The notes under the pieces were generated by a model. That model was not told the DNA's origin and searched no databases. It worked only from the letters and a program-made list of their open reading frames with translations. Of a stretch of DNA of 14,134 nucleotides, positions 6,631-14,134 are shown piece by piece. Where the stretch lies: the NCBI GenBank assembly GCA_031284225.1, contig JAITAH010000127.1:1-14134 (forward strand), in the 5' to 3' direction. How positions within the stretch are numbered: the stretch's first letter is position 1; each line of letters opens with the position of its first letter. The stretch is from Dysgonamonadaceae bacterium. GTDB lineage: Bacteria; Bacteroidota; Bacteroidia; Bacteroidales; Azobacteroidaceae. Made by a program: the position numbers and the translations under genes.

Positions 6631-9600
6631 ATGTTACTAATCGAACGACTTTTAAGCGAGCGAATCCTCATTCTCGACGGAGGAATGGGAAGTATGATTC
6701 AACAATATCATTTGACGGAAGCGGATTATCGCGGCACGACATTCGCCCATTTGCCCGGCGCTTTGCAAGGAAACAGCGAAGCGCTCAACATTACCCGTCC
6801 GGACATTATTCAAGCCATTCACCGGCAGTATCTGGAAGCCGGCGCCGATATTATCGAAACCAATACGCTGAATGCTACTTCCATCTCCATGGCCGATTAC
6901 GGTATGGAAAATTATGTGCGCGAACTGAATCTTGCTGCCGTTCGGGCGGCCAAAGAAGTAGTCGATCGGTATTCCCAATCGCATCCGGATCAACCGCGTT
7001 TTGTGGCCGGATCTGTCGGGCCGACCAACAAAACGGCTTCTCTCTCGCCCGATGTTTCCAATCCGGCCTTCCGGAACATTACTTTCGACGAATTATACGC
7101 CGCCTACCGGGAACAAATGGAAGCGCTGATCGACGGCGGAGTGGATGCCCTGCTGATTGAAACTTCTTTCGATACCTTGAACGTCAAAGCCGCCCTTCTG
7201 GCTGCCGAAGATTCGATGACCGAAAAAGGAAAAGAAGTGGCATTGATGCTTTCCTACACCTTGGCAGGCAAAAGCGGACGCATCCTTTCGGGACAAACGC
7301 TGGAAGCGGCGTCGGCCTCCGTTTCCCATGCCAAACTGTTGAGTATCGGGCTGAACTGTTCGTTCGGCGCCAAAGATATGAAACCTTTCCTGAAAGCATT
7401 GGGACGAATAGCGCCTTGCTACATCAGCGCCTATCCTAACGCCGGATTGCCCAACAGTCTGGGACAATACGACGAAACGGCGGAAACGATGGCCGCACAA
7501 GTACAGGAATATTTAGACGAGGGTTTAGTCAACATCATCGGCGGTTGTTGCGGAACAACTCCGGCGCACATTGCAGCCATCGCGCAGATTGTCCGGCAAA
7601 GTCAAAGCAAAAAACACGAAAGAAACAGGACGTCCGCTCCCGGCGCCCTGCAACTGTCCGGTTTGGATGCGCTGAATGTAAAGCCTTTTACCTTGATTGG
7701 GGAGCGCTGCAACGTAGCCGGATCCAAAAAATTCCTCCGCCTCATTCAAGAAAAGAAATACGAAGAAGCTTTGAACATCGCCCGTAAACAAGTGGACGAC
7801 GGCGCACAAATCTTAGACATCAATGTAGATGACGGACTGTTAGACGGCGTGCAAGAAATCACTCATTTTCTGAACCTGATTGCTTCCGAACCCGATATTG
7901 CTAAAACGCCCATCATGGTGGACAGCTCGGATTGGAACATCATCGAAGCAGGCTTGAAGTGTTTGCAAGGCAAATCCATCGTCAACTCCATCAGCCTCAA
8001 AAACGGCGAAGAGGATTTTCTGAAAAAAGCCAAAAAGGTTCAATCTTACGGCGCAGCAGTTATCGCCATGGCTTTCGACGAAAAAGGACAGGCCGATACG
8101 TTTGAACGGAAAATCGAAGTCTGCGAACGGATGTACCGCCTGCTAACAACCCAAGCCGGATTTCCTCCCCGGAACATTATTTTCGATCCCAACATACTGG
8201 CGGTCGGCACCGGCATGGAAGCGCACAACCGCTATGCCGTCGATTTCATCCGCGCCACCGAGTGGATCAAGCAGAATCTGCCGGAAGCCCGAGTGAGCGG
8301 CGGCGTGAGCAACCTGTCGTTCTCGTTCCGCGGCAATAATTACCTAAGGGAAGCCATTCATGCGGTTTTCCTTTACCACGCCATTCAAAAGGGCATGGAT
8401 ATGGGTATTGTGAATCCTTCCACGGCAGTTACTTACGAAGACATTCCCGAACTCCTGCGGAACGCCATCGAAGATCTCCTCTTTTATCGCATACCGGACG
8501 CCACCGAAAAACTGATGGCTTTGGCGCAAACGATCGCCGGTACGGAAGCTGCTCACCCGCAAACCGGAACGCAGGAAGAATGGCGAACGTTTCCCGTGGC
8601 CGACCGGCTCAAATATGCCTTGCTCAAAGGTATCGGCGATTACTTGGAAACCGATTTACAGGAAGCCCTCACCGTCTATCCCAAGCCCGTTACCATTATC
8701 GACCAGCCCTTGATGGAAGGAATGAACGCCGTCGGACAACTGTTCGGCGACGGAAAAATGTTCCTGCCACAGGTGGTAAAAACCGCCCGTACCATGAAAA
8801 AAGCCGTGGCCATTCTGCAACCTTACATCGAAGCCGATCGGCGGGAAAAGGCCGGAAAAGCCGGTAAAATACTCATAGCTACCGTCAAAGGAGATGTTCA
8901 CGACATTGGGAAAAACATTACCGGCGTCATTCTTTCCTGCAACAATTACGAAGTCATCGACTTGGGCGTGATGGTTCCGCCGGAAGAAATCCTGCAAAAA
9001 GCGCAGGAATATCAGGTAGATATTATTGCATTGAGCGGATTGATTACTCCCAGTTTGCAGGAAATGTCGTTCGTGGCTTCCGAAATGGAAAAAGCCGGAT
9101 GCACGAAACCCCTGCTGGTGGGAGGCGCTACCACTTCCCCACTCCACACCGCCCTGAAAATCGCTCCTTTATACAACGGCGCAGTCATACATGCGACCGA
9201 TGCTTCCAAAGCGATTCCGGGGCTTCATCAAATTCTCAATCCGGAAACGCAGGAAGCGTATATCCAAAACTTGAAATCGGCCCAGCAAGCGCTTCGCGAT
9301 AAGGCGAATCATAAAAAGGAACTGGTTTCGCTGGAATATGCAAGGGCGCATGCCCGTTCCGTTGACCATTACCGCTATAAAAACCCGAAGCCGCAGCTGG
9401 AAGGCAGCCGGGTGATCGACGCCATTCCCATACAGGAAGTTGCGCCCTGCATCGACTGGGGCGCCTTTTTAGCGGCTTGGAAATTGCCGGTGCGGTATGC
9501 CCGTTACACGGCAGAAGCGGATATTCCACCGGCAGAACTCGATAAATTCCGGGAAGCGCGGCAACTGATGGACGAAGCCAAACAGATTATCCACGAATGG

Positions 9601-10263
9601 ACAGAACGGCAGGCCGATTTCATCAAGGCAATTATCGGGTTTTACCCTGTACGGGTAGAAGATGAAAGTTTGGCGATTCTGTCCGAAAAGATTCCGCTCT
9701 TGCGCCAGCAGGAAAAGCGGGAAGACGATACTTATACTTCGCTGGTCGATTTTTTCCATCCCGAAGGCGATTACATCGGACTGTTTACGGTTACGGCCGG
9801 CGAAAAAAATCATCCCAAGGAATGTCATTGCGGTTGCGCCGCCGGCACGGAAGATCCCTACCGCGAAATGCTGGAACAAATCCTGAAAGACCGGCTGGCG
9901 GAAGCGGCTACCGAATACCTGCACGAAAAAGTCCGGAACGACTATTGGGGATATGCTACCGGCGAATCTTATCTCCAAACGCCGCACGACGACATTCGTC
10001 CGGCATCGGGCTATCCTTCGCTACCGGATTTGTCGCTGAATTTCACGATTGATAAAATCCTCGGGATGCACCGGATCGGCGTTACTTTAACGTCCAACGG
10101 CGCCCTGTATCCCAATGCCACTACGGCCGGATTGTTTATCGCCCATCCCGAATCGAATTATTTCTACATCGGCGCTATCGGCGACGACCAGTTGGCGGAT
10201 TACGCCCGGAAAACAGGACGTTCTTTGGACGAAACGCGGAAGTGGCTGACGGCTTTTTTATAA
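6631..10263 (+). CDS. metH: Cobalamin-dependent methionine synthase
   Basis: MetH transfers a methyl group from 5-methyltetrahydrofolate through cob(I)alamin to homocysteine, making methionine and tetrahydrofolate in the cytoplasm. The 1210 residues cover all modules of the E. coli enzyme (1227). The homocysteine domain (about 1-325) has zinc ligands Cys243 (GLNCSFG), Cys306 and Cys307 (GGCCGTTP). The folate (pterin-binding) domain (about 350-620) has [11 protein letters not shown] and [11 protein letters not shown]. The helical cap spans about 650-740, and the B12 domain (about 745-880) has DVHDIGKN with axial ligand His757 and Ser808. The C-terminal reactivation domain (about 910-1210) has the S-adenosylmethionine site RPASGYP (Arg1123, Tyr1128). 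The reactivation domain carries an unusual [12 protein letters not shown] segment at 1061-1072. It is the last gene of its operon and converges with hlyD. No B12 or SAM riboswitch is seen nearby. Confidence 0.97.
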   Translation: MLLIERLLSERILILDGGMGSMIQQYHLTEADYRGTTFAHLPGALQGNSEALNITRPDIIQAIHRQYLEAGADIIETNTLNATSISMADYGMENYVRELNLAAVRAAKEVVDRYSQSHPDQPRFVAGSVGPTNKTASLSPDVSNPAFRNITFDELYAAYREQMEALIDGGVDALLIETSFDTLNVKAALLAAEDSMTEKGKEVALMLSYTLAGKSGRILSGQTLEAASASVSHAKLLSIGLNCSFGAKDMKPFLKALGRIAPCYISAYPNAGLPNSLGQYDETAETMAAQVQEYLDEGLVNIIGGCCGTTPAHIAAIAQIVRQSQSKKHERNRTSAPGALQLSGLDALNVKPFTLIGERCNVAGSKKFLRLIQEKKYEEALNIARKQVDDGAQILDINVDDGLLDGVQEITHFLNLIASEPDIAKTPIMVDSSDWNIIEAGLKCLQGKSIVNSISLKNGEEDFLKKAKKVQSYGAAVIAMAFDEKGQADTFERKIEVCERMYRLLTTQAGFPPRNIIFDPNILAVGTGMEAHNRYAVDFIRATEWIKQNLPEARVSGGVSNLSFSFRGNNYLREAIHAVFLYHAIQKGMDMGIVNPSTAVTYEDIPELLRNAIEDLLFYRIPDATEKLMALAQTIAGTEAAHPQTGTQEEWRTFPVADRLKYALLKGIGDYLETDLQEALTVYPKPVTIIDQPLMEGMNAVGQLFGDGKMFLPQVVKTARTMKKAVAILQPYIEADRREKAGKAGKILIATVKGDVHDIGKNITGVILSCNNYEVIDLGVMVPPEEILQKAQEYQVDIIALSGLITPSLQEMSFVASEMEKAGCTKPLLVGGATTSPLHTALKIAPLYNGAVIHATDASKAIPGLHQILNPETQEAYIQNLKSAQQALRDKANHKKELVSLEYARAHARSVDHYRYKNPKPQLEGSRVIDAIPIQEVAPCIDWGAFLAAWKLPVRYARYTAEADIPPAELDKFREARQLMDEAKQIIHEWTERQADFIKAIIGFYPVRVEDESLAILSEKIPLLRQQEKREDDTYTSLVDFFHPEGDYIGLFTVTAGEKNHPKECHCGCAAGTEDPYREMLEQILKDRLAEAATEYLHEKVRNDYWGYATGESYLQTPHDDIRPASGYPSLPDLSLNFTIDKILGMHRIGVTLTSNGALYPNATTAGLFIAHPESNYFYIGAIGDDQLADYARKTGRSLDETRKWLTAFL

Positions 10264-10299
10264 ATCGCTATCTTGCCTGCCCTGTTTTTGCCTTTGACT

Positions 10300-11646
10300 T
10301 CAACTGTTTTCCGTCAATAATTTTCTGATCGGCAAAATCAATCGCTGTAACAGCGAAATATCGTCTGTGATAATATCAGCCTGTCCCTGCATGTTCGGCA
10401 ACGAAGGCAATTCTTTGCGGTAAGTCGTTGTTAATTTTTCCGGCAGCGCAATTTCTACCGTGTAGCTTGCCGTTGTTCCGTCCTGCATGGGAACCAGCGA
10501 AATATTTTTTACGATTCCCCGCAAAATACCGTATTCCTGATCCGGAAAATTATCCAAACGGATATTGACTTTCTGTCCCACTTTCACTTTTCCCGAACGG
10601 GCTACCGGAAGCTGCGCTTTTCCGATAATTTCCGAATCGGCTTCCGGAACAATCGAAAAGATTTCCCCGCCGGCGGGTATGTTCTGATTTTCGATCCAAT
10701 AGTTGGTGAACGTGATTTTCCCGCCAACGGGCGATTGCAAGACATAAGTCAATTCCCACGATTCTATTTCGGCCGTTAACTGCGATACTAAGGACTGTAA
10801 TTGCGTATGCAAGCTGTTTGATTTTTCGACGTTCTGTTGTTGCGTATCCAATAACGACTCCCGGAGTTGCGCAATTTGTATCTGCATATTGTCAACAGAC
10901 GATTGCATATTTTCCCTGCTCATCCAGGCTTGAAGATAGGTATTTTGAGATTGCTCATATTCTTCCTGAGAGATATGTCCTTTCCCGTGCAGCAGCGAAT
11001 CCCGTTGAAACTGTTTTTGGGCTAAAATAAACTGTTCCCGACCAATTGTTTGTTGCCGCAGCAGGTTTTGGTATTGCCATTCGTATTGCATAATCCGCTC
11101 CTGAGTCATGATTATTTTTTGTTGAAAATAGGCTAATCGCTTGTATTCCAAATATTCAAAAAGCGCCGTATAGAATTGCGAATACAACGATTGAAGATTA
11201 CCCAGTTGTAAATGCTTGTCGGGCAGGGAAAGATCTTTGTCGTCCTCCCTGTCAAAACCGGTCAAGAAGCGTTTCAGAGTTAAAACGTCTTCCGTCCGGG
11301 CGGGATTGTCGATAACGGCCAGATATTCTCCTGTTTTCACGTTCTGATTGTCGGAAACAAACAATTCTTTCAGCTTGCCCGACGAACGGGCGACAATTTC
11401 TGCCGGAGGTATCGTTCCGGTTAAGGTAACCGGCGCCGAAATAACGTCGGGATACTTGAACAGGGCGCTGCCGACCAGCAATACGACGACAAAAACAGCT
11501 AATATGGCAATTCCCCAACGAAGTATCCAATGAGGAACAACGCCGAGTACTTCCTGAAATTCCTCGCTGCGCAGTTCCACTTCGCCGGAAAGCGAAACGG
11601 GGGCGCACGAAACGGAATTTTCTATGTCAACGTCTTTTTTCGTCAT
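10300..11646 (-). CDS. HlyD-family periplasmic adaptor of a peptide exporter
   Basis: This is the membrane-fusion subunit that links an inner-membrane ABC exporter to an outer-membrane channel. The preferred start is ATG 11646, giving 448 residues; one in-frame TTG lies just before it. A cytoplasmic N-terminus of about 40 residues is followed by one transmembrane helix (about 41-62, WGIAILAVFVVVLLVGSALF). The first lipoyl half comes next (about 80-115, EIVARSSGKLKELFVSDNQN), then a long Gln-rich helical hairpin, likely coiled coil, at about 150-295. The second lipoyl half (YVLQSPVGGKITFTNYW at 301-317, NQNIPAGGEIFSIVPE) and a beta-barrel region with GQKVNIRLDNFPD follow. It starts 9 bases after the stop of the C39 ABC transporter and must be its partner. 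The outer-membrane channel (TolC type) is not encoded in the window. It converges with metH; the 36 bases between them show no clear terminator hairpin. Confidence 0.92.
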   Translation of the reverse strand: MTKKDVDIENSVSCAPVSLSGEVELRSEEFQEVLGVVPHWILRWGIAILAVFVVVLLVGSALFKYPDVISAPVTLTGTIPPAEIVARSSGKLKELFVSDNQNVKTGEYLAVIDNPARTEDVLTLKRFLTGFDREDDKDLSLPDKHLQLGNLQSLYSQFYTALFEYLEYKRLAYFQQKIIMTQERIMQYEWQYQNLLRQQTIGREQFILAQKQFQRDSLLHGKGHISQEEYEQSQNTYLQAWMSRENMQSSVDNMQIQIAQLRESLLDTQQQNVEKSNSLHTQLQSLVSQLTAEIESWELTYVLQSPVGGKITFTNYWIENQNIPAGGEIFSIVPEADSEIIGKAQLPVARSGKVKVGQKVNIRLDNFPDQEYGILRGIVKNISLVPMQDGTTASYTVEIALPEKLTTTYRKELPSLPNMQGQADIITDDISLLQRLILPIRKLLTENS

Positions 11647-11655
11647 CAATATTCT

Positions 11656-13863
11656 CTAACTCCCTAATTCCAACTGATTCTTTACCAAAGTATAATAGGC
11701 GCCGCGTTTTTTAGTCAATTCCGCATGCGTTCCCTGTTCGACAATTTTACCATGCTCCAACACAATAATATTGTCGGCATTTTGGACGGTGCTTAACCGG
11801 TGAGCGACAATAACTACCGTTTTGCCTTGATAAAACGCTTTCAGATTATCCATAATAATTCGTTCGTTGTTAGCGTCCAACGCATTGGTCGCTTCGTCGA
11901 AAAACAGAAATTCGGGATTTTTATAGACCGCCCGCGCAATCAGAAGCCGTTGCCGCTGTCCCTGACTGACGCCGGCGCCTTCCATTCCGATTTTTGTATT
12001 ATATTTCAATGGAAGCGATTCGATAAATTCACGGATGTTGGCAGTTTCTACGGCGTTCAACAAGCGTTTTTTATCAATGATTTCCTCGCCGACAGCAATA
12101 TTGTTGGCAATGGTATCGGAAAAGATAAAGCCGTCTTGCATGACTGCGCCGGATTTTTGTCGCCACAGATGCGGATTGAGTTCTTCAAGGGCTATTTCCC
12201 CCACTTTTATTTTGCCTTTCAGGGGAGGATAAAAACCGAGCAACAGTTTGATGATCGTCGTCTTGCCGCTACCGCTGGCGCCGACAATGGCAGTAATCTT
12301 ATTTTGAGGGATTGCCAGACTCAAATCTTCCAAAACATAATCTTTTTCCGCGCCGTCGTAACTAAAAAAAATATTTTCCAGACGGACGCTTCGATGAGCA
12401 GGCAACTCGTTCAACTTATCGGCAATGGTTTGTTCTTCGTCGTCTTTGTTGTGAACTTCATTCAGGCGTTCCAGGCTGATTTTAGCGTCCTGAAGCGATT
12501 GCATAAATCCGATGACTTGTCCGATGGGGCCGGACAATTGTCCGATAATGTACGAAATCGACATCATCATCCCCAGCGTAATGCTTCCATCGACTACCGC
12601 TTTGGCCGAAAGATAGGAAATGAACAGTCCGGTGGTTTGGCTGAAAAAGATAGAGCCGGTTTGCTGGTATTGCCCCAAAGCCATTCCCTGAATGCTGATT
12701 TTGAAAAGTTTGACCTGGATACGCTCCCATTTCCATCGCTGTTGTTTTTCGCAGTTGTTGAGTTTGATTTCCTGCATACCGGTTACTAACTGCACCAGAC
12801 TGCTTTGATTGGCCGACGCTTGCGTGAATCGCTTGTAATCTAACTTTCTTCGGTATTGCATGAAGAAAATAATCCACGCCAAATACAATCCGTTTCCCAA
12901 CAGGAAAACGCCCAGAATGGGCAGATTGTAATAAGCCAAGACAAAGGCAAAAATGAAAAAATTGAAAAAGGAAAACAGGGTCGAAAGGGTGGTTCCCGTC
13001 ATAAAACTCTGGATTCGCGAATGATCGCCGATGCGCTGCATGACGTCGCCGATGTTTTTAGCGTCGAAAAAGCGCAGGGGAAGTTTCATCAGTTTAATCA
13101 AAAAGTCGGAAATTAAAGAGATGCTGATGCGGGTATTGACATGCAAAGTTATCCAGTTTTGAATGAACGAAACGGCCATTTGAGTAATGGATAAAACCAA
13201 TTGCGCTATCAATATCAGCGTAATAAAATTTAAATTGTTGTTTCCGATTCCCTGGTCAACGACGGCTTGAGTCAGGAAAGGCAAAATCAGCGCAAAGACG
13301 CTGCCGATCAACATTCCGGCGACTAATTGAAAGAGTTGGGATTTGTAGGGCAAGAGGTAATGCAGGAAATAGCCGAGATTGCGTTCCTGTTTTTGCCGGT
13401 CGTCTTCCAGATTATAAAACTCCGGGGTAGGTTCGAGCAGCAAGGCGGTTCCGGTATCCTTTCCCTGGGTTTTGGACGAAATCCAGCATTTGAGGAATTG
13501 TTCCGTATTCATTGCATATTTTTCGCCGGCGGGGTCGGCGATGTGAAATTGGCATTGTTTGCCACGATGCGAAATTTTATACAACACCACAAAATGGTTT
13601 TGGTTCCAATGCAGGATACAGGGCATTTGGACGTTTTCGATCAATTGCTCCAAATCTACTCGCACGCCTTGCGTGTGCATTCCGATACTTTCGGCTGCGT
13701 CGCTGACGCCGAGCATACTCACGCCCTGCCGCGTGATAAAGGATTTTTCGCGCAAGGTTTGAAGCGAGTAGTTACGGCCGTAATACTTAGCAACCATGCG
13801 GAGGCAGGTGGGGCCGCAATCCATCGTGTCGAATTGGGAGTAGTGAGGAAAGGAGGTTTTCAC
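11656..13863 (-). CDS. Peptidase-C39 bacteriocin-type ABC exporter (PCAT)
   Basis: This is a fused peptidase, membrane and ATPase exporter that cleaves leader peptides, usually after a double glycine, and pumps the mature peptide out. The 735 residues show an N-terminal C39 protease (1-145) with Gln10, catalytic Cys16 in DCGPTC, His90 (QNHFVVLY) and Asp110 (ADPAG). An ABC exporter transmembrane domain (about 170-460) follows. The ATPase has Walker A GASGSGKT at 528-535, Q-loop Gln576, signature VSQGQ at 632-636, Walker B FLFFDE at 652-657 and switch His688 (VAHRLS). All catalytic residues are present, so the protein should process and export a substrate. The start is GTG 13863, which fits the usual distance of about 15 residues to the catalytic Cys. 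It overlaps the stop of the upstream micro-ORF in the string TAGTG, suggesting translational coupling. The HlyD partner follows directly. Confidence 0.95.
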   Translation of the reverse strand: MKTSFPHYSQFDTMDCGPTCLRMVAKYYGRNYSLQTLREKSFITRQGVSMLGVSDAAESIGMHTQGVRVDLEQLIENVQMPCILHWNQNHFVVLYKISHRGKQCQFHIADPAGEKYAMNTEQFLKCWISSKTQGKDTGTALLLEPTPEFYNLEDDRQKQERNLGYFLHYLLPYKSQLFQLVAGMLIGSVFALILPFLTQAVVDQGIGNNNLNFITLILIAQLVLSITQMAVSFIQNWITLHVNTRISISLISDFLIKLMKLPLRFFDAKNIGDVMQRIGDHSRIQSFMTGTTLSTLFSFFNFFIFAFVLAYYNLPILGVFLLGNGLYLAWIIFFMQYRRKLDYKRFTQASANQSSLVQLVTGMQEIKLNNCEKQQRWKWERIQVKLFKISIQGMALGQYQQTGSIFFSQTTGLFISYLSAKAVVDGSITLGMMMSISYIIGQLSGPIGQVIGFMQSLQDAKISLERLNEVHNKDDEEQTIADKLNELPAHRSVRLENIFFSYDGAEKDYVLEDLSLAIPQNKITAIVGASGSGKTTIIKLLLGFYPPLKGKIKVGEIALEELNPHLWRQKSGAVMQDGFIFSDTIANNIAVGEEIIDKKRLLNAVETANIREFIESLPLKYNTKIGMEGAGVSQGQRQRLLIARAVYKNPEFLFFDEATNALDANNERIIMDNLKAFYQGKTVVIVAHRLSTVQNADNIIVLEHGKIVEQGTHAELTKKRGAYYTLVKNQLELGS

Positions 13864-13937
13864 TATTGTGATAATAATTCTTCGAGCATTTTTCGCATTT
13901 TTTCTACGCCGCGGAAACCGGTAAAACTGTATTTCAT
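13863..13937 (-). CDS. Micro-ORF between thioredoxin-like gene and PCAT exporter
   Basis: An uninterrupted small frame starts at ATG 13937 and ends at TAG 13863-13865. It encodes 24 residues: it begins MKYSFTGFRGV and continues into a charged, amphipathic-looking helix that ends MLEELLSQ. An AGGA lies close upstream in GACAGGACAGATG. The start is 13 bases after the stop of the thioredoxin-like gene, and the stop shares a base with the GTG start of the exporter, so the frame exactly fills the gap between two cotranscribed genes. The same frame is open further upstream to ATG 13988, overlapping the thioredoxin-like gene; that start gives 41 residues with a basic N-terminus (MRCLRIFLKIKNN). There is no double-glycine leader and no cysteine in the 24-residue form. 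It could be an export substrate, a coupling peptide that sets exporter translation, or chance. I recognise no family. Confidence 0.4.
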   Translation of the reverse strand: MKYSFTGFRGVEKMRKMLEELLSQ

Positions 13938-13950
13938 CTGTCCTGTCGTA

Positions 13951-14134
13951 TTATTTTTTATCTTCAAAAATATTCTCAAACATCTCATGCTGTTCTATAA
14001 CTATCGCCTCCCCAAAACCTCTCCATTGTTTTACAATATTGCCGGATTTATCAATGAGAATACAATGAGGTATTGAGGCGTCTTGCAGCATATCGTGTAA
14101 ATTACAGATATTGTTTCTTCCCATATTTTCACAG
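13951..14134 (-). CDS. Thioredoxin-like (TlpA/AhpC-TSA type) protein, C-terminal fragment
   Basis: Only the last 60 residues are inside the window; the gene continues beyond the right edge and ends at TAA 13951-13953. The segment SIPHCILIDKSGNIVKQWRG has the typical late thioredoxin-fold pattern: a cis-proline loop (IPHC), a central beta strand with LID, then a turn with DKSGNI leading to the next strand. It is followed by a helix (EQHEMFENIFEDKK). The CxxC active site, if there is one, is outside the window. It is the first visible gene of the exporter operon. Thioredoxin-like proteins near Bacteroidota peptide exporters may handle disulfides in the exported peptide or act in envelope redox control; which applies here cannot be said from the fragment. 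Confidence 0.7.
   Translation of the reverse strand, partial: CENMGRNNICNLHDMLQDASIPHCILIDKSGNIVKQWRGFGEAIVIEQHEMFENIFEDKK

Noticed and set aside
10264..10299. Terminator between convergent metH and the HlyD gene
   Set aside because: The 36 bases hold T runs but no convincing GC-rich inverted repeat, so no terminator is called.
11956..11970. VSQGQ signature in the exporter ATPase as a loss-of-function mark
   Set aside because: SQGQ-type signatures are, to my knowledge, usual in Bacteroidota PCAT exporters, and Walker A, Walker B and H-loop are all intact.
11800..12789. Plus-strand open frame of 329 codons opposite the PCAT exporter
   Set aside because: It lies fully inside the conserved transmembrane and ATPase region on the other strand and shows no domain or promoter of its own.
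13327..14076. Plus-strand open frame of 249 codons over the exporter start and micro-ORF
   Set aside because: It is antisense to the C39 protease domain, the thioredoxin-like end and the micro-ORF; no family features or promoter are seen.

Overview
The window looks like a chromosomal segment of a Bacteroidota bacterium, most likely order Bacteroidales. The evidence is a TAnnTTTG-type -7 promoter element 5' of three genes or operons, weak or absent Shine-Dalgarno sequences, a glycine-lipid acyltransferase pair (GlsA/GlsB type), and a peptidase-C39 ABC exporter with an HlyD partner whose sequence style (VSQGQ signature, NALDANNE after Walker B) I associate with this phylum. I cannot name a genus. 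Coding density is very high. No rRNA, tRNA, CRISPR array, insertion sequence or phage gene was seen. The only sizeable non-coding stretch is the 171-base divergent promoter region at 4623-4793.

Region A (1-4622, minus strand) is an apparent operon read right to left: a PlsC-like O-acyltransferase (glsA type), a hemolysin-like GNAT N-acyltransferase (glsB type), RNase R (rnr), and a DedA membrane protein cut by the window edge. The first two would make acylated glycine lipids of the envelope. RNase R has a good Bacteroidota promoter of its own directly 5' of it, which indicates that its true start is ATG 2720.

Region B (4794-10263, plus strand) is a second apparent operon diverging from region A. 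It holds an unrecognised predicted lipoprotein, a Yip1-like four-helix membrane protein, SmpB (trans-translation) and a full-length cobalamin-dependent methionine synthase MetH. Gaps between these genes are 6 to 7 bases. The two divergent promoters have -7 boxes 42 bases apart, arranged so that their -33 positions fall on the same bases. Three copies of the nonamer ATTTCGGAA lie in this shared zone.

Region C (10300-14134, minus strand, convergent with metH) is a peptide-export operon. In transcription order it has the C-terminal end of a thioredoxin-like protein, a micro-ORF of 24 codons (or 41 from an upstream ATG), a peptidase-C39 bacteriocin-type ABC exporter (PCAT) whose GTG start overlaps the micro-ORF stop, and an HlyD-family adaptor. 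No canonical double-glycine leader peptide is visible, so the exporter's substrate is either beyond the right edge or is the micro-ORF product. This is the part most likely to hold something undescribed.
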